From the NCBI GenBank assembly GCA_037952775.1, contig JBANAY010000003.1, forward strand, positions 29,946,001 through 30,010,000: a DNA stretch of 64,000 nucleotides. Reading direction: 5' to 3'. The translations under genes and the position numbers were made by a program. Positions 45,396-55,817 of this stretch are shown in pieces. Numbering within the stretch: position 1 is the first letter of the stretch; every line of letters begins with the position of its first letter. Origin of the DNA: Clonostachys chloroleuca. Its lineage: Eukaryota; Ascomycota; Sordariomycetes; Hypocreales; Bionectriaceae. The notes under the pieces are model-generated. The model was not told where the DNA came from, made no database searches, and saw only the letters and a list, made by a program, of their open reading frames with translations.

Positions 45396-46226
45396 TTAGG
45401 AAGAATTTGCTGATTTCGCCCTCCTTGGTGGGTTCATTCTGAGAATTCCATGCCTTCCCTCACGAGCGAGGGCAACTTGATCGAATCTACGGAAGTGTAT
45501 ATGCGGCTGTTTCCCACGAAAACCTCGCACGATAGCTTCTGCGCGTTCTAAGCCTATCCTGGTACGCTTGTACACCTGTTCGAACTCAGGGCAATGTTGG
45601 TCACATCGGCTGCAAGCGTAATCCAACCTAGCACGATACTGAGCCCCTTTCTCATCGTTGCCTGCCAAGCCACGATCAATGTCTTGGAACAGAGACTCAA
45701 GATCTATCTCGGTCGGCGACAAGCGAAACAGTGGTGACCAGTCTTCGTAGGCTACTATATCTAGACCCTCCGGCGTATCTGGAAAATCGGCAGGGTCCTG
45801 CCAAGGGCCGATGAGAACAAGTGACTTAATTGATGGGCAGCGTGCCGAAATGAAGAGAAGACTTTCCATCATACTTTTCCAGTGACTAGGATTAAGAACT
45901 AGGTGCTGAATGTGATGGTATATATCACAATCTCTGTCGACCTGCTCCATCAGCCTTCGCTCAAATGGTATATCGCGATAGAAGAACAGGTGTCGGTTGA
46001 AGTTGATCCAGCCGAACGGTTCGATGTATGTGGAGACTCTGTGCATGGCGGCGCGTGCTTCGACACAGACTTGGCCGACTGTTCGATGAAGATCACCCAC
46101 AATCTTGACTCGTCTGCTGATACGGCTGAATTTGGAGCAAGACCAGGGCTCTACCAGTGCGACTGACCATATTTTTTGCCGTAGCTCAGGCGGTAATTTG
46201 CTGAAGAAATGGAAACTGACCTCCAT
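45396..46226 (-). CDS. 2EXR domain-containing protein
   Basis: A single exon encodes 276 residues. The N-terminus FHFFSKLPPELRQKIWSVAL is the first 2EXR (2 EXR repeats) motif, an F-box-like fungal module, followed by VCVEARAAM at the second element and INFNRHLFFY. The rest is an uncharacterised helical region ending with a basic NPPRRAKSANSS. It may act as an adaptor, but no function is established. The ATG at 46226 starts four residues before the domain. No C-terminal lesion is visible. Confidence 0.85.
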   Translation of the reverse strand: MEVSFHFFSKLPPELRQKIWSVALVEPWSCSKFSRISRRVKIVGDLHRTVGQVCVEARAAMHRVSTYIEPFGWINFNRHLFFYRDIPFERRLMEQVDRDCDIYHHIQHLVLNPSHWKSMMESLLFISARCPSIKSLVLIGPWQDPADFPDTPEGLDIVAYEDWSPLFRLSPTEIDLESLFQDIDRGLAGNDEKGAQYRARLDYACSRCDQHCPEFEQVYKRTRIGLERAEAIVRGFRGKQPHIHFRRFDQVALAREGRHGILRMNPPRRAKSANSS

Positions 46227-47979
46227 GATTGATTGCCTTTGTAGTTTAAACTTGGGAGGTTGCTGAGAAGAGTAACAAATAATCAGCTAAACAGAATGAG
46301 GACGAGAGGGCAAATGAGAAATTAGAGAGGATTGATATACTAGGAAGGTCTTAGATCTAGATAAATGGATCTCCTTTTAAGTCTAGCCGCTTGTTTGTTA
46401 TCAAAAAATATACGCAGGGACTAATCTCGTTCAATTCTCGAGGCTCTCAAGGCAGCAGCAACTAGCTCACTGGGGTGGCCCTGGCTGTCAACCCTTGTTA
46501 TGATCCTATAATCGACTCGCTAACCAAAAGGAAACTCTTAGACTCGACTAGTAGCGTTTCTGACGTGTTCTAAAGTATTTAGGTTATTATCGGATGACGT
46601 ATTCCACTATTCCCTCGGAGGCCTCAAAGGCACGTTACCACAGCTCAGTTCATGAAAAAACCTCTTCTTGGGAATGCATTTAGACCTTGTAACCAATTGT
46701 AAGGGGTGAATGTTTACGCTTAAGCAAGCTAGTTAGTCAATGACCCTCGAGGGGGTGTAATTCTGACTGTCGCCTATATGAACTCTGTCTGTCCTCTCCC
46801 TTAGATTATTCGCATCATGTTCCTTCCCATCTGTTGTATCCAATTAATTTTACATCCCGTTAGGCCAAAGCTTTACAAGGTGGCCGTCACATATTCTCAT
46901 TGTCAGCGTGGTGGCTTCAAGAGCTGCAGCGGATGATATTACTGAGTCCTTTTATCTGACCTTTGTGTCCAGCACCGGGGATGAATATGCAGCTATGATA
47001 AACCGTGATTCCCGCCAGATAGATACTTTATCAGCAAGTAGCAAGTATATCAACACTTTTATTCTCAATATGCAAGTAACTACCTTTTTTCGGTTGAAAA
47101 GACCAAAATCTCGGCAAATTTGTTAATCATTACTTAACACACTAGCGACACAATGCGCATTGGGAATTCTGAGAACCCACTCGCCGGCAACAGCAATCTG
47201 CGTTCTGTTGAGACCGTGATCTTTACTTCTACAGCGGTTACGGACGCGACCTTATTCCATGCTGAAGGGCCCAACGGCGCAGGGTACCTTGTCAAGGAGG
47301 GCGCAAATAATCTCTTGGATGGTGGAGCGAACCTATTGTAGGAGATAGCGTTCAACCAGTATACTGGAAGGGGACGGGTAGAGGCGAGGCTAATCTGAGG
47401 CTTCGTATCGATAGAAGCCGGTGGTAGATGAACTTATTTGACTCGTGCAAAGAACTTTCGGATCTCTTTCCCTTGACCATACAAACAACCCCATAGGGGA
47501 AAAAGAGGTCTTTCAAAAGTGCATTCGCCCCCAGTAACCACTGATAATACCCTCAGAGTCTAGACTTGATATATACGTATAAAAAAGCGGAGCTATACGC
47601 CGGTGCTATACGCACTCCGCGTATAGCTCCAGGGTGGGGTATAGCTTCTTTTGTTATTCGCTATTAATATTGGTCACTACCTACCTGACCCACATTTGGA
47701 AAACGCTCTCTTTTGTGGTATTTTCCAGGGACAAATAGGCCTTGTAAATTCGCCTGATATCATCAAATAGCAAGTCCATCCTTCCGTTAGCGTCATAGAG
47801 TTGAAGTAAGATCGTTATTATCGACTAATACAAAAAGACCAGTCGTTAGCTACTGTTTATAAACCCCTCTGTCCCTCTTCCATCTATCTCTCATCCTTTA
47901 TTACATTCTCCAAACCCAAGAGACTTCCATTACACAAGCCTTTCCACATAAAAGTGAACTCCTCTCGTTCCAAGCAATC
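46227..47979. other. no confirmed gene; two coding-like fragments
   Basis: Frames at 46908-47126 (DDITESFYLTFVSSTGDEY) and 47153-47341 (RSVETVIFTSTAVTDATLF, GPNGAGYLVKEG) look protein-like and adjoin a GTAACT donor and a CTAG acceptor. The phases do not match, so they may be remnants of one broken gene of unknown family. A 12-bp hairpin follows at 47589. Confidence 0.3.
47589..47630. repeat. perfect 12-bp inverted repeat
   Basis: GGAGCTATACGC (47589-47600) and GCGTATAGCTCC (47619-47630) are exact reverse complements around an 18-nt loop that itself contains another GCTATACGC. It may be the end of a small transposon or a transcript hairpin; nothing else supports either. Confidence 0.7.
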
Positions 47980-48297
47980 ATGAAGTTTCTTACAATTTCT
48001 CGCCATTACTATTGTAGTTCCCACCATGGCCGCAAGCACTACCACCACCAGTACAGCTGTTGCTAAACCCAGTTCTGCTTCCAAGTATAACCCTTCTCAC
48101 TATGCTTCTTCTTCTCCAAAATCATATATGACCTCCGCTAGCGTCACCCAATCTGACCTTCTCTCCCTAGCTCTGCAAAAGTCACTGTATCTTCGTCAAA
48201 GGCATCATCCTATAGAAGCAAGGGCCCTGCCGCCAGAGTAGCTGTCGATAAGATTGGTGCTTTTGGTGTTGCCGCTGCGGTCGTTATGGCCCTCTAG
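47980..48297 (+). pseudogene. small Ser/Thr-rich GPI-anchor-like protein gene with a signal-peptide frameshift
   Basis: From ATG 48026 the frame reads MAASTTTTSTAVAKPSSAS. A credible intron (48085-48170, GTATAA donor, CTGAC branch, CCCTAG acceptor) leads into SAKVTVSSSKASSYRSKG and a C-terminus GAFGVAAAVVMAL, a hydrophobic tail like a GPI-attachment signal. Just upstream, FLAITIVVPT in the same frame looks like the core of a secretory signal, but its natural start ATG at 47980 (MKFL...) is one base out of phase. Dropping one base would give a normal signal peptide. Either translation starts at 48026 without a signal, or the gene is frameshifted (or misread in assembly). The spliced protein would be about 75 residues, cell-wall or membrane associated. 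Confidence 0.5.
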
Positions 48298-49243
48298 ACG
48301 AGTTTACGCATATTGCAACTTATTCAAATCATGGACCAACTCATTAAATTTAGCTGAGCATCAAAGGATAAATAACCTTTGAGCACTCTGCCAAGAGCAA
48401 TGATTGTTATTATTAACTTCCGTTTTTATGCTAGTGATTACCTTGGGGACTTGATTGTGATATACACTTCAGCTTGATCAAAGTTTCTGACCTCGTCTTG
48501 GACAATGCGAATGGAAAGATATCCAAGAGCAAACACCCCACGCCATCAGCCATGCAGATTTCATCATCCACTCAGTCCTGCACGAGATGCAACCAGATAA
48601 AAATGTCGCGGTCCTATTATACTCGCCTCAAGGCATTGCATGGTCCGCTTTTGCGCGACCTGTAGAAATACTTGTGCAAGGTATTGCTTGCAGGCTACCC
48701 AATTTCCAATCCCTAGAAGCACCGACATCATATAAACACACGTGTGCTATTTCTACAACGACCTTTCAGTCTATGAAGTCTTTGGCGGAACTGTACTGGC
48801 CGAAGAAGAGGGACGGTACTACATCTATCGGTTGTCACAAGCCCGTACATGTAAATTTATCAAGGCTAGCCTCGCTTCTCAAAATACACAGGCGATAGAG
48901 TCAAGCAATTGAATGATTTTCAGTAGCCTCTAAGATGGCCCGGGTAGGTTCAAAGCAAAGCCTCAACTTATAATTTTTTATACGGAGATTAGGCGAAGGT
49001 CATGGTAAGAAAGTAAAGCTATTAGTGCTCACACTAATAACGAGGTAATATTCACAGTTAAAATGGAGGTCATGGGATCTAACCGTTCCACTCCACATCC
49101 TAAACACACAAAATCTATCAACATGGTCATTCCTCCCTATAGAGGGAATCCACCCTTCCGCGTCTCATTCAAGATATCTAAGAGACTCTAAAGATTAAAT
49201 CAGAAGCCAAGAAATATCTTATTTTCCACCATTGCGGCCGCCC
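48298..49243. other. no confirmed gene; possible decayed coding segment
   Basis: The frames at 48,540-48,905 contain coding-like pieces (QADFIIHSVLHEMQPDKN, YNDLSVYEVFGG, RYYIYRLSQART) in two different phases and a SCTRCNQIKM piece that resembles the start of a zinc cluster. They cannot be joined convincingly. Confidence 0.3.
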
Positions 49244-50194
49244 TTAAAACGATCGTTTGGAGGTTTTAGGGCCCTTGCGTCTAATCGCGTTTGATCGGTG
49301 CAAGCCTCCTGACTTCGCACCGCTTCCGCCAGCGTCTTTTCGGTCGTTCGATTTAGTGCTGCTGTGGCGGGAGAGAGGCGATACGGGACGAGGGCTTCCG
49401 GGCGGGGTGCTGGTCAAAGGTGAGACGGGAGGGGTGTTTGATCGTTTCGTGTTCTTCTTGCGTCGAACAGCGTTTGACCTGTGTAGGCCGCCACCGCCAG
49501 ACTTGCTGCCACTGCCGGCATCCTTGCGATCGTTTGACTTGGTGCTACTATGGCGAGATAGAGGAGAGACAGGACGAGGGCTACCAGGTGGCGTGCTGGT
49601 CAGAGGCGAGACGGGAGGGGTATTGGATCGCTTTGTGTTCTTCTTGCGTCGAACAGCGTTTGATCGGTGTAGGCCGCCACCGCCGGACTTGCTGCCACTG
49701 CCGGCATCCTTGCGATCGTTTGACTTGGTGCTGCTGTGTCGTGACAGGGGGGAAACAGGGCGAGGGCTCCCGGGTGGTGTGCTGGTCAGAGGCGAAACAG
49801 GAGGAGTGTTGGATCGCTTTGTGTTCTTCTTGCGTCTAACAGCGTTGGACCGATGGAGACCTCCGCCAGACTTGCTACCACTGCCAGCGTCCTTTCGATC
49901 GTTTGACTTGGTGCTGCTGTGTCGTGACAGAGGGGAAACAGGTCGGGGGCTTCCAGGTGGCGTGCTGGTCAGGGGTGAGACGGGAGGAGTGTTGCCGCCA
50001 CGGACTTCGAGATAGCTCTCTTCTTCATCTCGACGCTGCAGGTCGAACGTGTCATAATCAATATCCTCGATACCACGAACATCAAGGACGTCGTCCCAGG
50101 AGGCTAAATCAGCAGTTGCGCTGCCAACAAAGCACACCACGAGAGTGATGAGGAAAAGCATCTGGGCTGGGAAGCCCTTTTTCATGAAAGCCAT
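49244..50194 (-). CDS. secreted protein with four Lys-Arg-delimited tandem repeats (KEP-like)
   Basis: A single exon encodes 316 residues from ATG 50194; the frame is open further upstream, but this Met starts a clear signal peptide (MKKGFPAQMLFLITLVVCF...GSATA). An acidic propeptide-like segment (residues about 29-66) ends in QRR and EVRGG. Then come four repeats of 61-64 residues, each NTPPVSPLTSTPPGSPRPVS, then a Ser/Lys-rich part with GSGSKSGGGG, then NAVRRKKNTKRS. Each unit thus ends in dibasic KR (and RR/KK) sites for Kex2 protease, followed by Ser-Asn. This is the layout of fungal Kex2-processed repeat proteins, some of which are precursors of ribosomally made peptides. It would be cleaved in the Golgi and the products secreted. 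No UstYa/DUF3328, tyrosinase or peptidase gene is seen next to it. The function is unknown. Confidence 0.85.
   Translation of the reverse strand: MAFMKKGFPAQMLFLITLVVCFVGSATADLASWDDVLDVRGIEDIDYDTFDLQRRDEEESYLEVRGGNTPPVSPLTSTPPGSPRPVSPLSRHSSTKSNDRKDAGSGSKSGGGLHRSNAVRRKKNTKRSNTPPVSPLTSTPPGSPRPVSPLSRHSSTKSNDRKDAGSGSKSGGGGLHRSNAVRRKKNTKRSNTPPVSPLTSTPPGSPRPVSPLSRHSSTKSNDRKDAGSGSKSGGGGLHRSNAVRRKKNTKRSNTPPVSPLTSTPPGSPRPVSPLSRHSSTKSNDRKDAGGSGAKSGGLHRSNAIRRKGPKTSKRSF
49247..49993 (-). repeat. four-copy coding tandem repeat
   Basis: Copies on the minus strand are 49993-49811 (61 codons), 49810-49625 (62), 49624-49439 (62) and 49438-49247 (64). They are very similar at DNA and protein level; differences are mostly silent or in the Gly run, and the last copy diverges at its end (IRRKGPKTSKRSF). 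The array implies recent expansion or gene conversion. Confidence 0.9.
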
Positions 50195-51432
50195 GTTAAG
50201 AAAATGCGAGTAACTGTGAATAGAATGCGAAGTAAGAAAAAAGGAAGATAGGAAAAGACAACAAAGGAAAGGAAAATCAAAAAAGGGGGTTTCAAGGCCA
50301 GCCAAAAAACCACTCTTCTCTGTCTTTCAAATTGTTTGGGTTGGAGTTAAATCATTCGAGATAGAAGAGACAAATCAGACCTTCTTATACCTAGCTTTTC
50401 GGTAACGAAACATATTGTGGTAGTACGTGTATGCGATGTGAGCTCATGCCAAGATGCCGAGAAGGATCAAACAGTCAGACTCAACCTTGTTTGAGCAAGG
50501 ATAACCAACCAAACGTTGCTGGACTAAGACGTCTCTGCTGGGCCTCTACCCTGGTCAACGGGCCAGGTGTTCGTCCACGATCCCTGACCACCTTCCATGT
50601 TTACGAATCTTACCAGAATCCAAGCAGCGAATTCAGCTGGATAAGCGATTGGGAATTCTTAGGGTTCATTTTTAAAACCTATTCTGGTGAGTACTAGACA
50701 TTGATACAGTGAATACGAACATGCTGCGACCTGGGAGTGTGTAGATCGCCAACATTGAATGTTTGAAACCAGTGCGCCTGGAGATGTGCAAATCGACCCA
50801 GATCCGGAATTTGTTCACTCAGTATTGCGTCAGCCTCTTCTTGGTGAACAGAGATACAACTACCGACGCACGCGAAATTGCGTGGTCCTATTAATAGGTC
50901 CTCACTTACGGCTGCTACGGCATACAGATAAACCATCCGGTCAGCTCCATCTCGCGGCTCCACCGGAAGAGATCCGTTTCAAAGAGAAGCAAACACGGGG
51001 TAAGGATCAACTTTATTCTCCACTGCCGTTATTTTTATCGGCACTCGTGCGGCGTCGTCGTCAGCATTGGCAGCAACGGCACCCAGGTTGCAGAAGGATG
51101 GCCTTTTGAAACCGCACCATATGTCCCCCTTAAGGCAGCCCGACATCAATAGTAAGCACCGCGGGGCTCACCGCAGCTCTTCATTGGCATCGCGACATCT
51201 CATGAACCCCCGCTCCCGTCCTCACGCTGTCTGTCCTCAGTTCTCTCGACCCGCTGACGACCCGCCGCGACCACGAAAAGACGCGATTTTCTATTATTAT
51301 CTGCCCAGCCAACAGCTGAAATATCAACGCCCCAGGGGCCATTACATCGAAGCCCTTGTTTGCCCGCAAAACGCGCTCTATACCTGCTGACGCTGTTGCT
51401 TTCTCAAACAACAACCATTTACGCAGGTCACA
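50195..51432. other. intergenic region between the repeat-protein and F-box genes
   Basis: This holds the divergent promoters. A TATA-like TATAAGAAG lies on the minus strand near 50,385, about 190 bp from the repeat-protein start. No other gene is recognised. Confidence 0.45.
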
Positions 51433-53058
51433 ATGGCGAACAACGGATCGGACCATACCTCTCTGCTGGACCTACCTCCTGAAATTCTGTCCAAAGTCAT
51501 TTCATATATGGTGGAGCCCTCTGGTCGATCATCCATCCAGTCTGTCCTCCGGGCCTGCCGCCAGTTGTATGACATCGCCCTTCCGTTTTCCGTCAGCGTT
51601 TTCCGCAATACGGTCCACCACCACAAGGGTGGTGGCCCCTGTTCCCCGACAAAAAATGCACAGTTTTTACATTACCTCGTTATTTCGAAGCCTTGGCTCG
51701 CCAGACATGTCAACACTGTCATCCTAGGCGGCTTTACATCAACCAGCAGCCAGGGCGACGACTATAAGGCAGATTTTGGGCAGAAGAACCCTATTCTTGC
51801 AGATTCTGAGCTTGCTATCTACCAGAAACAGATAGAAAACATCTTGGGTCAAATTAGCCCTGAAGACGAGGATCATGGTTCTTGGTGTATTGAGTGGATA
51901 TCAGACCTTAAAAAAGGATGCTCTGATGCCCAGGTTAGCCTCATTTTGCTCATTTGTCCTAATATCCAGACACTTCTCTTCGAAGAGTCTAAGAACCCGC
52001 GCCATTTTGTTCGCTTGCTTCGATTCCTTGGCTATCTCTCCTTGACGTCTGCTCCTGGATGGAGTAACAATCCTATCCTCCCGCTGTCCAATCTCGAAGA
52101 CGCCTTTCACGAAACAAATAATATTCAAAACGGCTATACTCGGTGGTATGAGCAAGGGCCATTGCTCTTTACCCTACCTCGCCTCCGTTACTATGAATGC
52201 AATATCCCAGTTGGAAACGAGAGGGCAGGAGAGCAGTTTGGGCATCTGCCACCCAAATCATCCTCGATCGAGGAGATTACACTACGTTCCTCGTCGGTTA
52301 TCCCGATAACACTTTCTGCGATGCTGCGTGCTTGTAAAGCGCTTCGGAAGCTCGAGTATACATCCTACACCAACTCTTCATCGACTGTTCAGACAGTGGC
52401 TCCCCGGGATATTCTTGATGCCATCCTGCTCCAAGCCGACTCACTCGCCGAGCTCTACATCAATACAGAGGAAGATTGGGACAAGGGCTGGGGCCTCCGG
52501 AGCCCCAATGTTCTGTATATGGGGATGGGGCTTCGCAAGATGGCCGCACTGAGGAAGCTTACGGTAGGCATGCAGTGCCTTACCGGGCTGCTGGCAGAGA
52601 AACCGTCAAATCAGAACGAGGATCACCCCGTGCCTCTCAGGGTTGACGGCGCTCCGACAATTGTTGACTGCCTCCCTGAGAACCTGGAATACCTGAAAAT
52701 CCATTCTTGCAGCGCCGCAATACATGAACAGGCGCAGGAGCTGCTGGCCGTGGTTGAGTCCGGCCATCGCTTCCAAAATCTCACGTACATATCCCTACTT
52801 TTCAACAGCTGGCTGCCAGAAAAGCCGCTTCCATTGTCATGCAATGCACCAAATGTGCACTTGGATATTGGCTATCAGACCAAGTCAACATACCAACATG
52901 ATCTAGGCCACCCGTATTCGGATCGAGAGATCGTAGGGCGTGGAGCACGCAATGTGACGTCGCGAATACATGCTTCCAAGATGCGGAAGGAATATTTAGC
53001 AACGCGTGGGATCACTGAACCTCGGCATAAGCCTTTTTACTTTGTGGATGACTACTAG
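51433..53058 (+). CDS. F-box domain protein with leucine-rich-type C-terminal region
   Basis: A single exon encodes 541 residues. The N-terminal LLDLPPEILSKVISYMVEPS and RACRQLYDIALPF are a typical F-box, which would bind Skp1 in an SCF ubiquitin ligase. The rest has periodic hydrophobic segments (SLILLICPNIQTLLFEES, SIEEITLRSSSV, MRKMAALRKLTVGMQC-like blocks, LEYLKIHSCSA), resembling degenerate leucine-rich repeats used to pick substrates. It ends in HKPFYFVDDY. Length and structure are normal for fungal F-box proteins, and no defect is seen. The substrate is unknown. Confidence 0.88.
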   Translation: MANNGSDHTSLLDLPPEILSKVISYMVEPSGRSSIQSVLRACRQLYDIALPFSVSVFRNTVHHHKGGGPCSPTKNAQFLHYLVISKPWLARHVNTVILGGFTSTSSQGDDYKADFGQKNPILADSELAIYQKQIENILGQISPEDEDHGSWCIEWISDLKKGCSDAQVSLILLICPNIQTLLFEESKNPRHFVRLLRFLGYLSLTSAPGWSNNPILPLSNLEDAFHETNNIQNGYTRWYEQGPLLFTLPRLRYYECNIPVGNERAGEQFGHLPPKSSSIEEITLRSSSVIPITLSAMLRACKALRKLEYTSYTNSSSTVQTVAPRDILDAILLQADSLAELYINTEEDWDKGWGLRSPNVLYMGMGLRKMAALRKLTVGMQCLTGLLAEKPSNQNEDHPVPLRVDGAPTIVDCLPENLEYLKIHSCSAAIHEQAQELLAVVESGHRFQNLTYISLLFNSWLPEKPLPLSCNAPNVHLDIGYQTKSTYQHDLGHPYSDREIVGRGARNVTSRIHASKMRKEYLATRGITEPRHKPFYFVDDY

Positions 53059-54833
53059 GACCAGGAATCATGGTTGAATATATTTGGCAGGTAGAATGTT
53101 TAATGTGGAATTTTCTTGTCTTCGAGTAGTTTGTTGGTGCCAACGGCTTAAAGTTGAACGATGTCTGCTACCGAGGCTATCTGTGAAGCTGAAGTACTGC
53201 GTAGTCTACTCAAGCACCTCCAACTCCCTATCAAATATGATTCGAATTTCGCAGAAGCTGACAGAAATCTAAATGTGAAGGTAATCTCGAGTGAAGTACT
53301 AAACTCATTCCGAAGCAGCAAACAGGGCTTTCGACCAAGCCGACATTTCACATCAAACAAATCAATTTTTTTTCTGTGCATTTTTATGTTACTTGATGTA
53401 CCAGGATAAGCATAGTATATTCTCATTTCATTAGAGGCTTCTGGAGGCTTTTGGTGATTGTCAGAAATCTAGGGTAGCTAGCTGAGTTGCGAGAACGAAG
53501 GTCAGGAGGAGGGATTAACAGAAGCCACAGTCGCAATGTAACCGAGATTAGGACCCTCGTCTTGTGCTGGCCGGCAAATTTTCTTACACTAGGACCAACA
53601 CTGTTTTTAAAGCACTTTTGTGCATCCGGAGCGGAACATATCGGTAAGAGACAAACTTAGAAGGATGGACCGAGCCTCATTAGGAGGCTCCACTTCATCC
53701 TTGCGTTTAGCTGGCGGATGCGTGAGCATTGTGTTGTGGTATGAGCCCTGTCCTTGCTGACACTGATAAGTAAATTAAATGAACATTGGCCAGCATATGC
53801 GGTCTGTCGTTGTTTAGAGCCGTCTATAGTTGTATCTTGGTCCCTGGATATTCCGTGGTCAAGATCCGAGGCACTAAAGCTTGAGGCTTTGGGCTCTGCA
53901 AACTAGCTGAATACAACTCAATTCATGTTAAACAAATATCTAAGCTGATTGAACGATATGTACCCGGTAAGAGTATATGAATTGGCTGTTTCCCTCTGGA
54001 GAGCCATGTCATCAGGTTCATGATGAGAGCCCTTGCGTGGCCGCCTGTCTTACCTCAATTCAAGCCAATGACTTCCGCAAAGGGCTTGTCGCTTCCGACA
54101 CTGGCCACAACTGTGCTATTGTATCCTCTATCGAGCATTCAGGGTGATGTCCTGTCTTTTTCTCTAGGTCATTGATAAGCAACCACTCAAGCCAGTCCCA
54201 AGGCAAGTGAAGCGATCTCACAAAAATGACATGGAATGAGAGTGAGAGCAAGTCCAAGAAATCGTCCGCCCTGCGACAGCATGCAAGCAGTATTCAATCA
54301 TCTGAGGTCCATCCTTGCTTTATGACTCCTGCTTCTCAGATGCGGGCCGAATATGCTCCGGAAGCATCGCGCATGAGGCTTGATTGAGCTTAAAAGTCAA
54401 TTGAAACATTGTCTTTCTCCAAAAGGAAATCACAACTCATCGTTACAATACATTTGTCAGCTTGTCCGCGGACTTGGAGCCAATCCAGTGAGACTTCTCG
54501 GAGCTTAGTCATATGACAACGTGGTGATCGGAGTTTGGACCTATGAGTGCTTCGAATGTCCTGATATCGTTACGGAAGGTTCCATGATGTGCTGAAAGAC
54601 AACGTGGAGAGTTAGAGGGCATTGGTTTCGTCGTGAATATTTTCACGACGTGATTATTTGCATCTTCAGAAATGGTATTGCTTAGAATCTACCTTAACCA
54701 CAGGCCGAATAGTATAATAAGGGCGAGGGACCATCGCTAGTTGCGTAAGAATTTTCATGCTTGAACAAGTTTTTGAGTAACACTACTTGATCCAACTCTT
54801 CTTTTAAACACTCGACTTTGACCTACTTCAAAC
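53059..54833. other. no recognisable gene
   Basis: Small frames at 53,084-53,426 follow the F-box gene without motifs. The remainder is non-coding as far as I can tell, ending in the promoter of the SDR (TATAATAA at 54713-54720). Confidence 0.45.
54713..54720 (+). promoter_or_regulatory. TATA-like element of the SDR gene
   Basis: TATAATAA lies 121 bp upstream of the ATG at 54834; a CTTTTAAACACTC-type leader follows. Confidence 0.35.
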
Positions 54834-55817
54834 ATGTCTCGCTACGGCCAAGCACACCAGAATCGCACTGGGCCTGGAGACGCACGACCTACAGCGCTTC
54901 AGATTATCCAAGATGAGGGCCGTGAGGGTGCCCTGAGGGACAAGGTATTCCTCGTCACTGGCGCCTCGTCGGGCATTGGCATCGAGACAGGCCGCGCTCT
55001 TGCTGCCACTGGCGCCAAGGTCTTTCTGGCTGTTCGTGACCTCAAAAAGGGCGAGGCCGCATGTAAGTCGTTTCTCGAGCCCGGCCGCGTTGAGCTTATT
55101 GAGCTCGATGTCAGCAGCTTGAAGTCTGTTCGCGAATGCGCAGCCAAGTTTCTCCAAAAGTCGCCGCAACTCAACGTCCTTGTCTGCAATGCCGGAGTTA
55201 TGACCATCCCCACCCGTGAGGAGACCGAGGACGGGTTTGAAATGCAGCTCGCCGTCAACTATCTGGGTCACTTCCTTTTGTTCTGGCTGCTCAAGGACGC
55301 AATGGCCAAGTCCTCGACCCCCGGGTTTCAATCGAGGCTGGTGAATGTTGCAAGCTCCGGGCACCAGGCGTCCGAGATTGTTTGGGACGATTTCAACCTG
55401 AAGAACTACAACCCTCTCACAGCATATGGCCAATCGAAACTTGCTCAGATTTATATGGCCAATTATGTTGACCGTCACTTTGGCTCCCAGGGCATTCACG
55501 CTATCAGCCTGATGCCAGGAGGCATTACCGATACGAACCTGTCGCAGTACACGCCTAAGGAGATGGTGGATAGCTTTAAGACAGACCCGGTCTTGTCAAA
55601 ATGGGTCAAGAGTCGCGAGCAAGGTGCTGCCACCACGGTCCTGGCAGCAGTTGGTCAGGAATGGGAGGGAAAGGGCGGCAAGTATTTGGAGGACTGCGCC
55701 GTAGCAACTTCCAACGCTTCCATACCTGGCCTCACGGGGGTCAGCGATTATGCATACGACGAAGGTAAAGAGACTCGGCTGTGGGAGCTGACATTGAAGA
55801 CTTTGGGGCTTTCTTAG
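54834..55817 (+). CDS. short-chain dehydrogenase, retinol-dehydrogenase/WWOX-like
   Basis: A single exon encodes 327 residues. Cofactor binding is shown by VFLVTGASSGIGIETGRAL (residues about 39-57), AVRDLKKGE selecting NADP(H), and LDVSSLKSV. NAGVM and AVNYLGHFLL follow, the catalytic Ser is in VNVASSGH, and the Tyr/Lys pair is in AYGQSKLAQ. The C-terminus (GGITDTNLSQY, SREQGAATTVLAA, GKYLEDC) matches the group of fungal oxidoreductases related to WW-domain oxidoreductase and retinol dehydrogenases. The substrate is unknown. The N-terminal 38 residues lack a membrane anchor. The ORF on the opposite strand (54828-55499) is a shadow. Confidence 0.93.
   Translation: MSRYGQAHQNRTGPGDARPTALQIIQDEGREGALRDKVFLVTGASSGIGIETGRALAATGAKVFLAVRDLKKGEAACKSFLEPGRVELIELDVSSLKSVRECAAKFLQKSPQLNVLVCNAGVMTIPTREETEDGFEMQLAVNYLGHFLLFWLLKDAMAKSSTPGFQSRLVNVASSGHQASEIVWDDFNLKNYNPLTAYGQSKLAQIYMANYVDRHFGSQGIHAISLMPGGITDTNLSQYTPKEMVDSFKTDPVLSKWVKSREQGAATTVLAAVGQEWEGKGGKYLEDCAVATSNASIPGLTGVSDYAYDEGKETRLWELTLKTLGLS

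Noticed and set aside
49257..50015. 252-codon plus-strand open frame opposite the repeat protein
   Set aside because: It is the mirror of the tandem repeat coded on the minus strand, without a signal peptide or known motif; the minus frame has the signal peptide and KR sites.
54828..55499. 223-codon minus-strand frame over the SDR at 54.8 kb
   Set aside because: The plus frame has all SDR motifs; the antisense frame is a codon-bias shadow.
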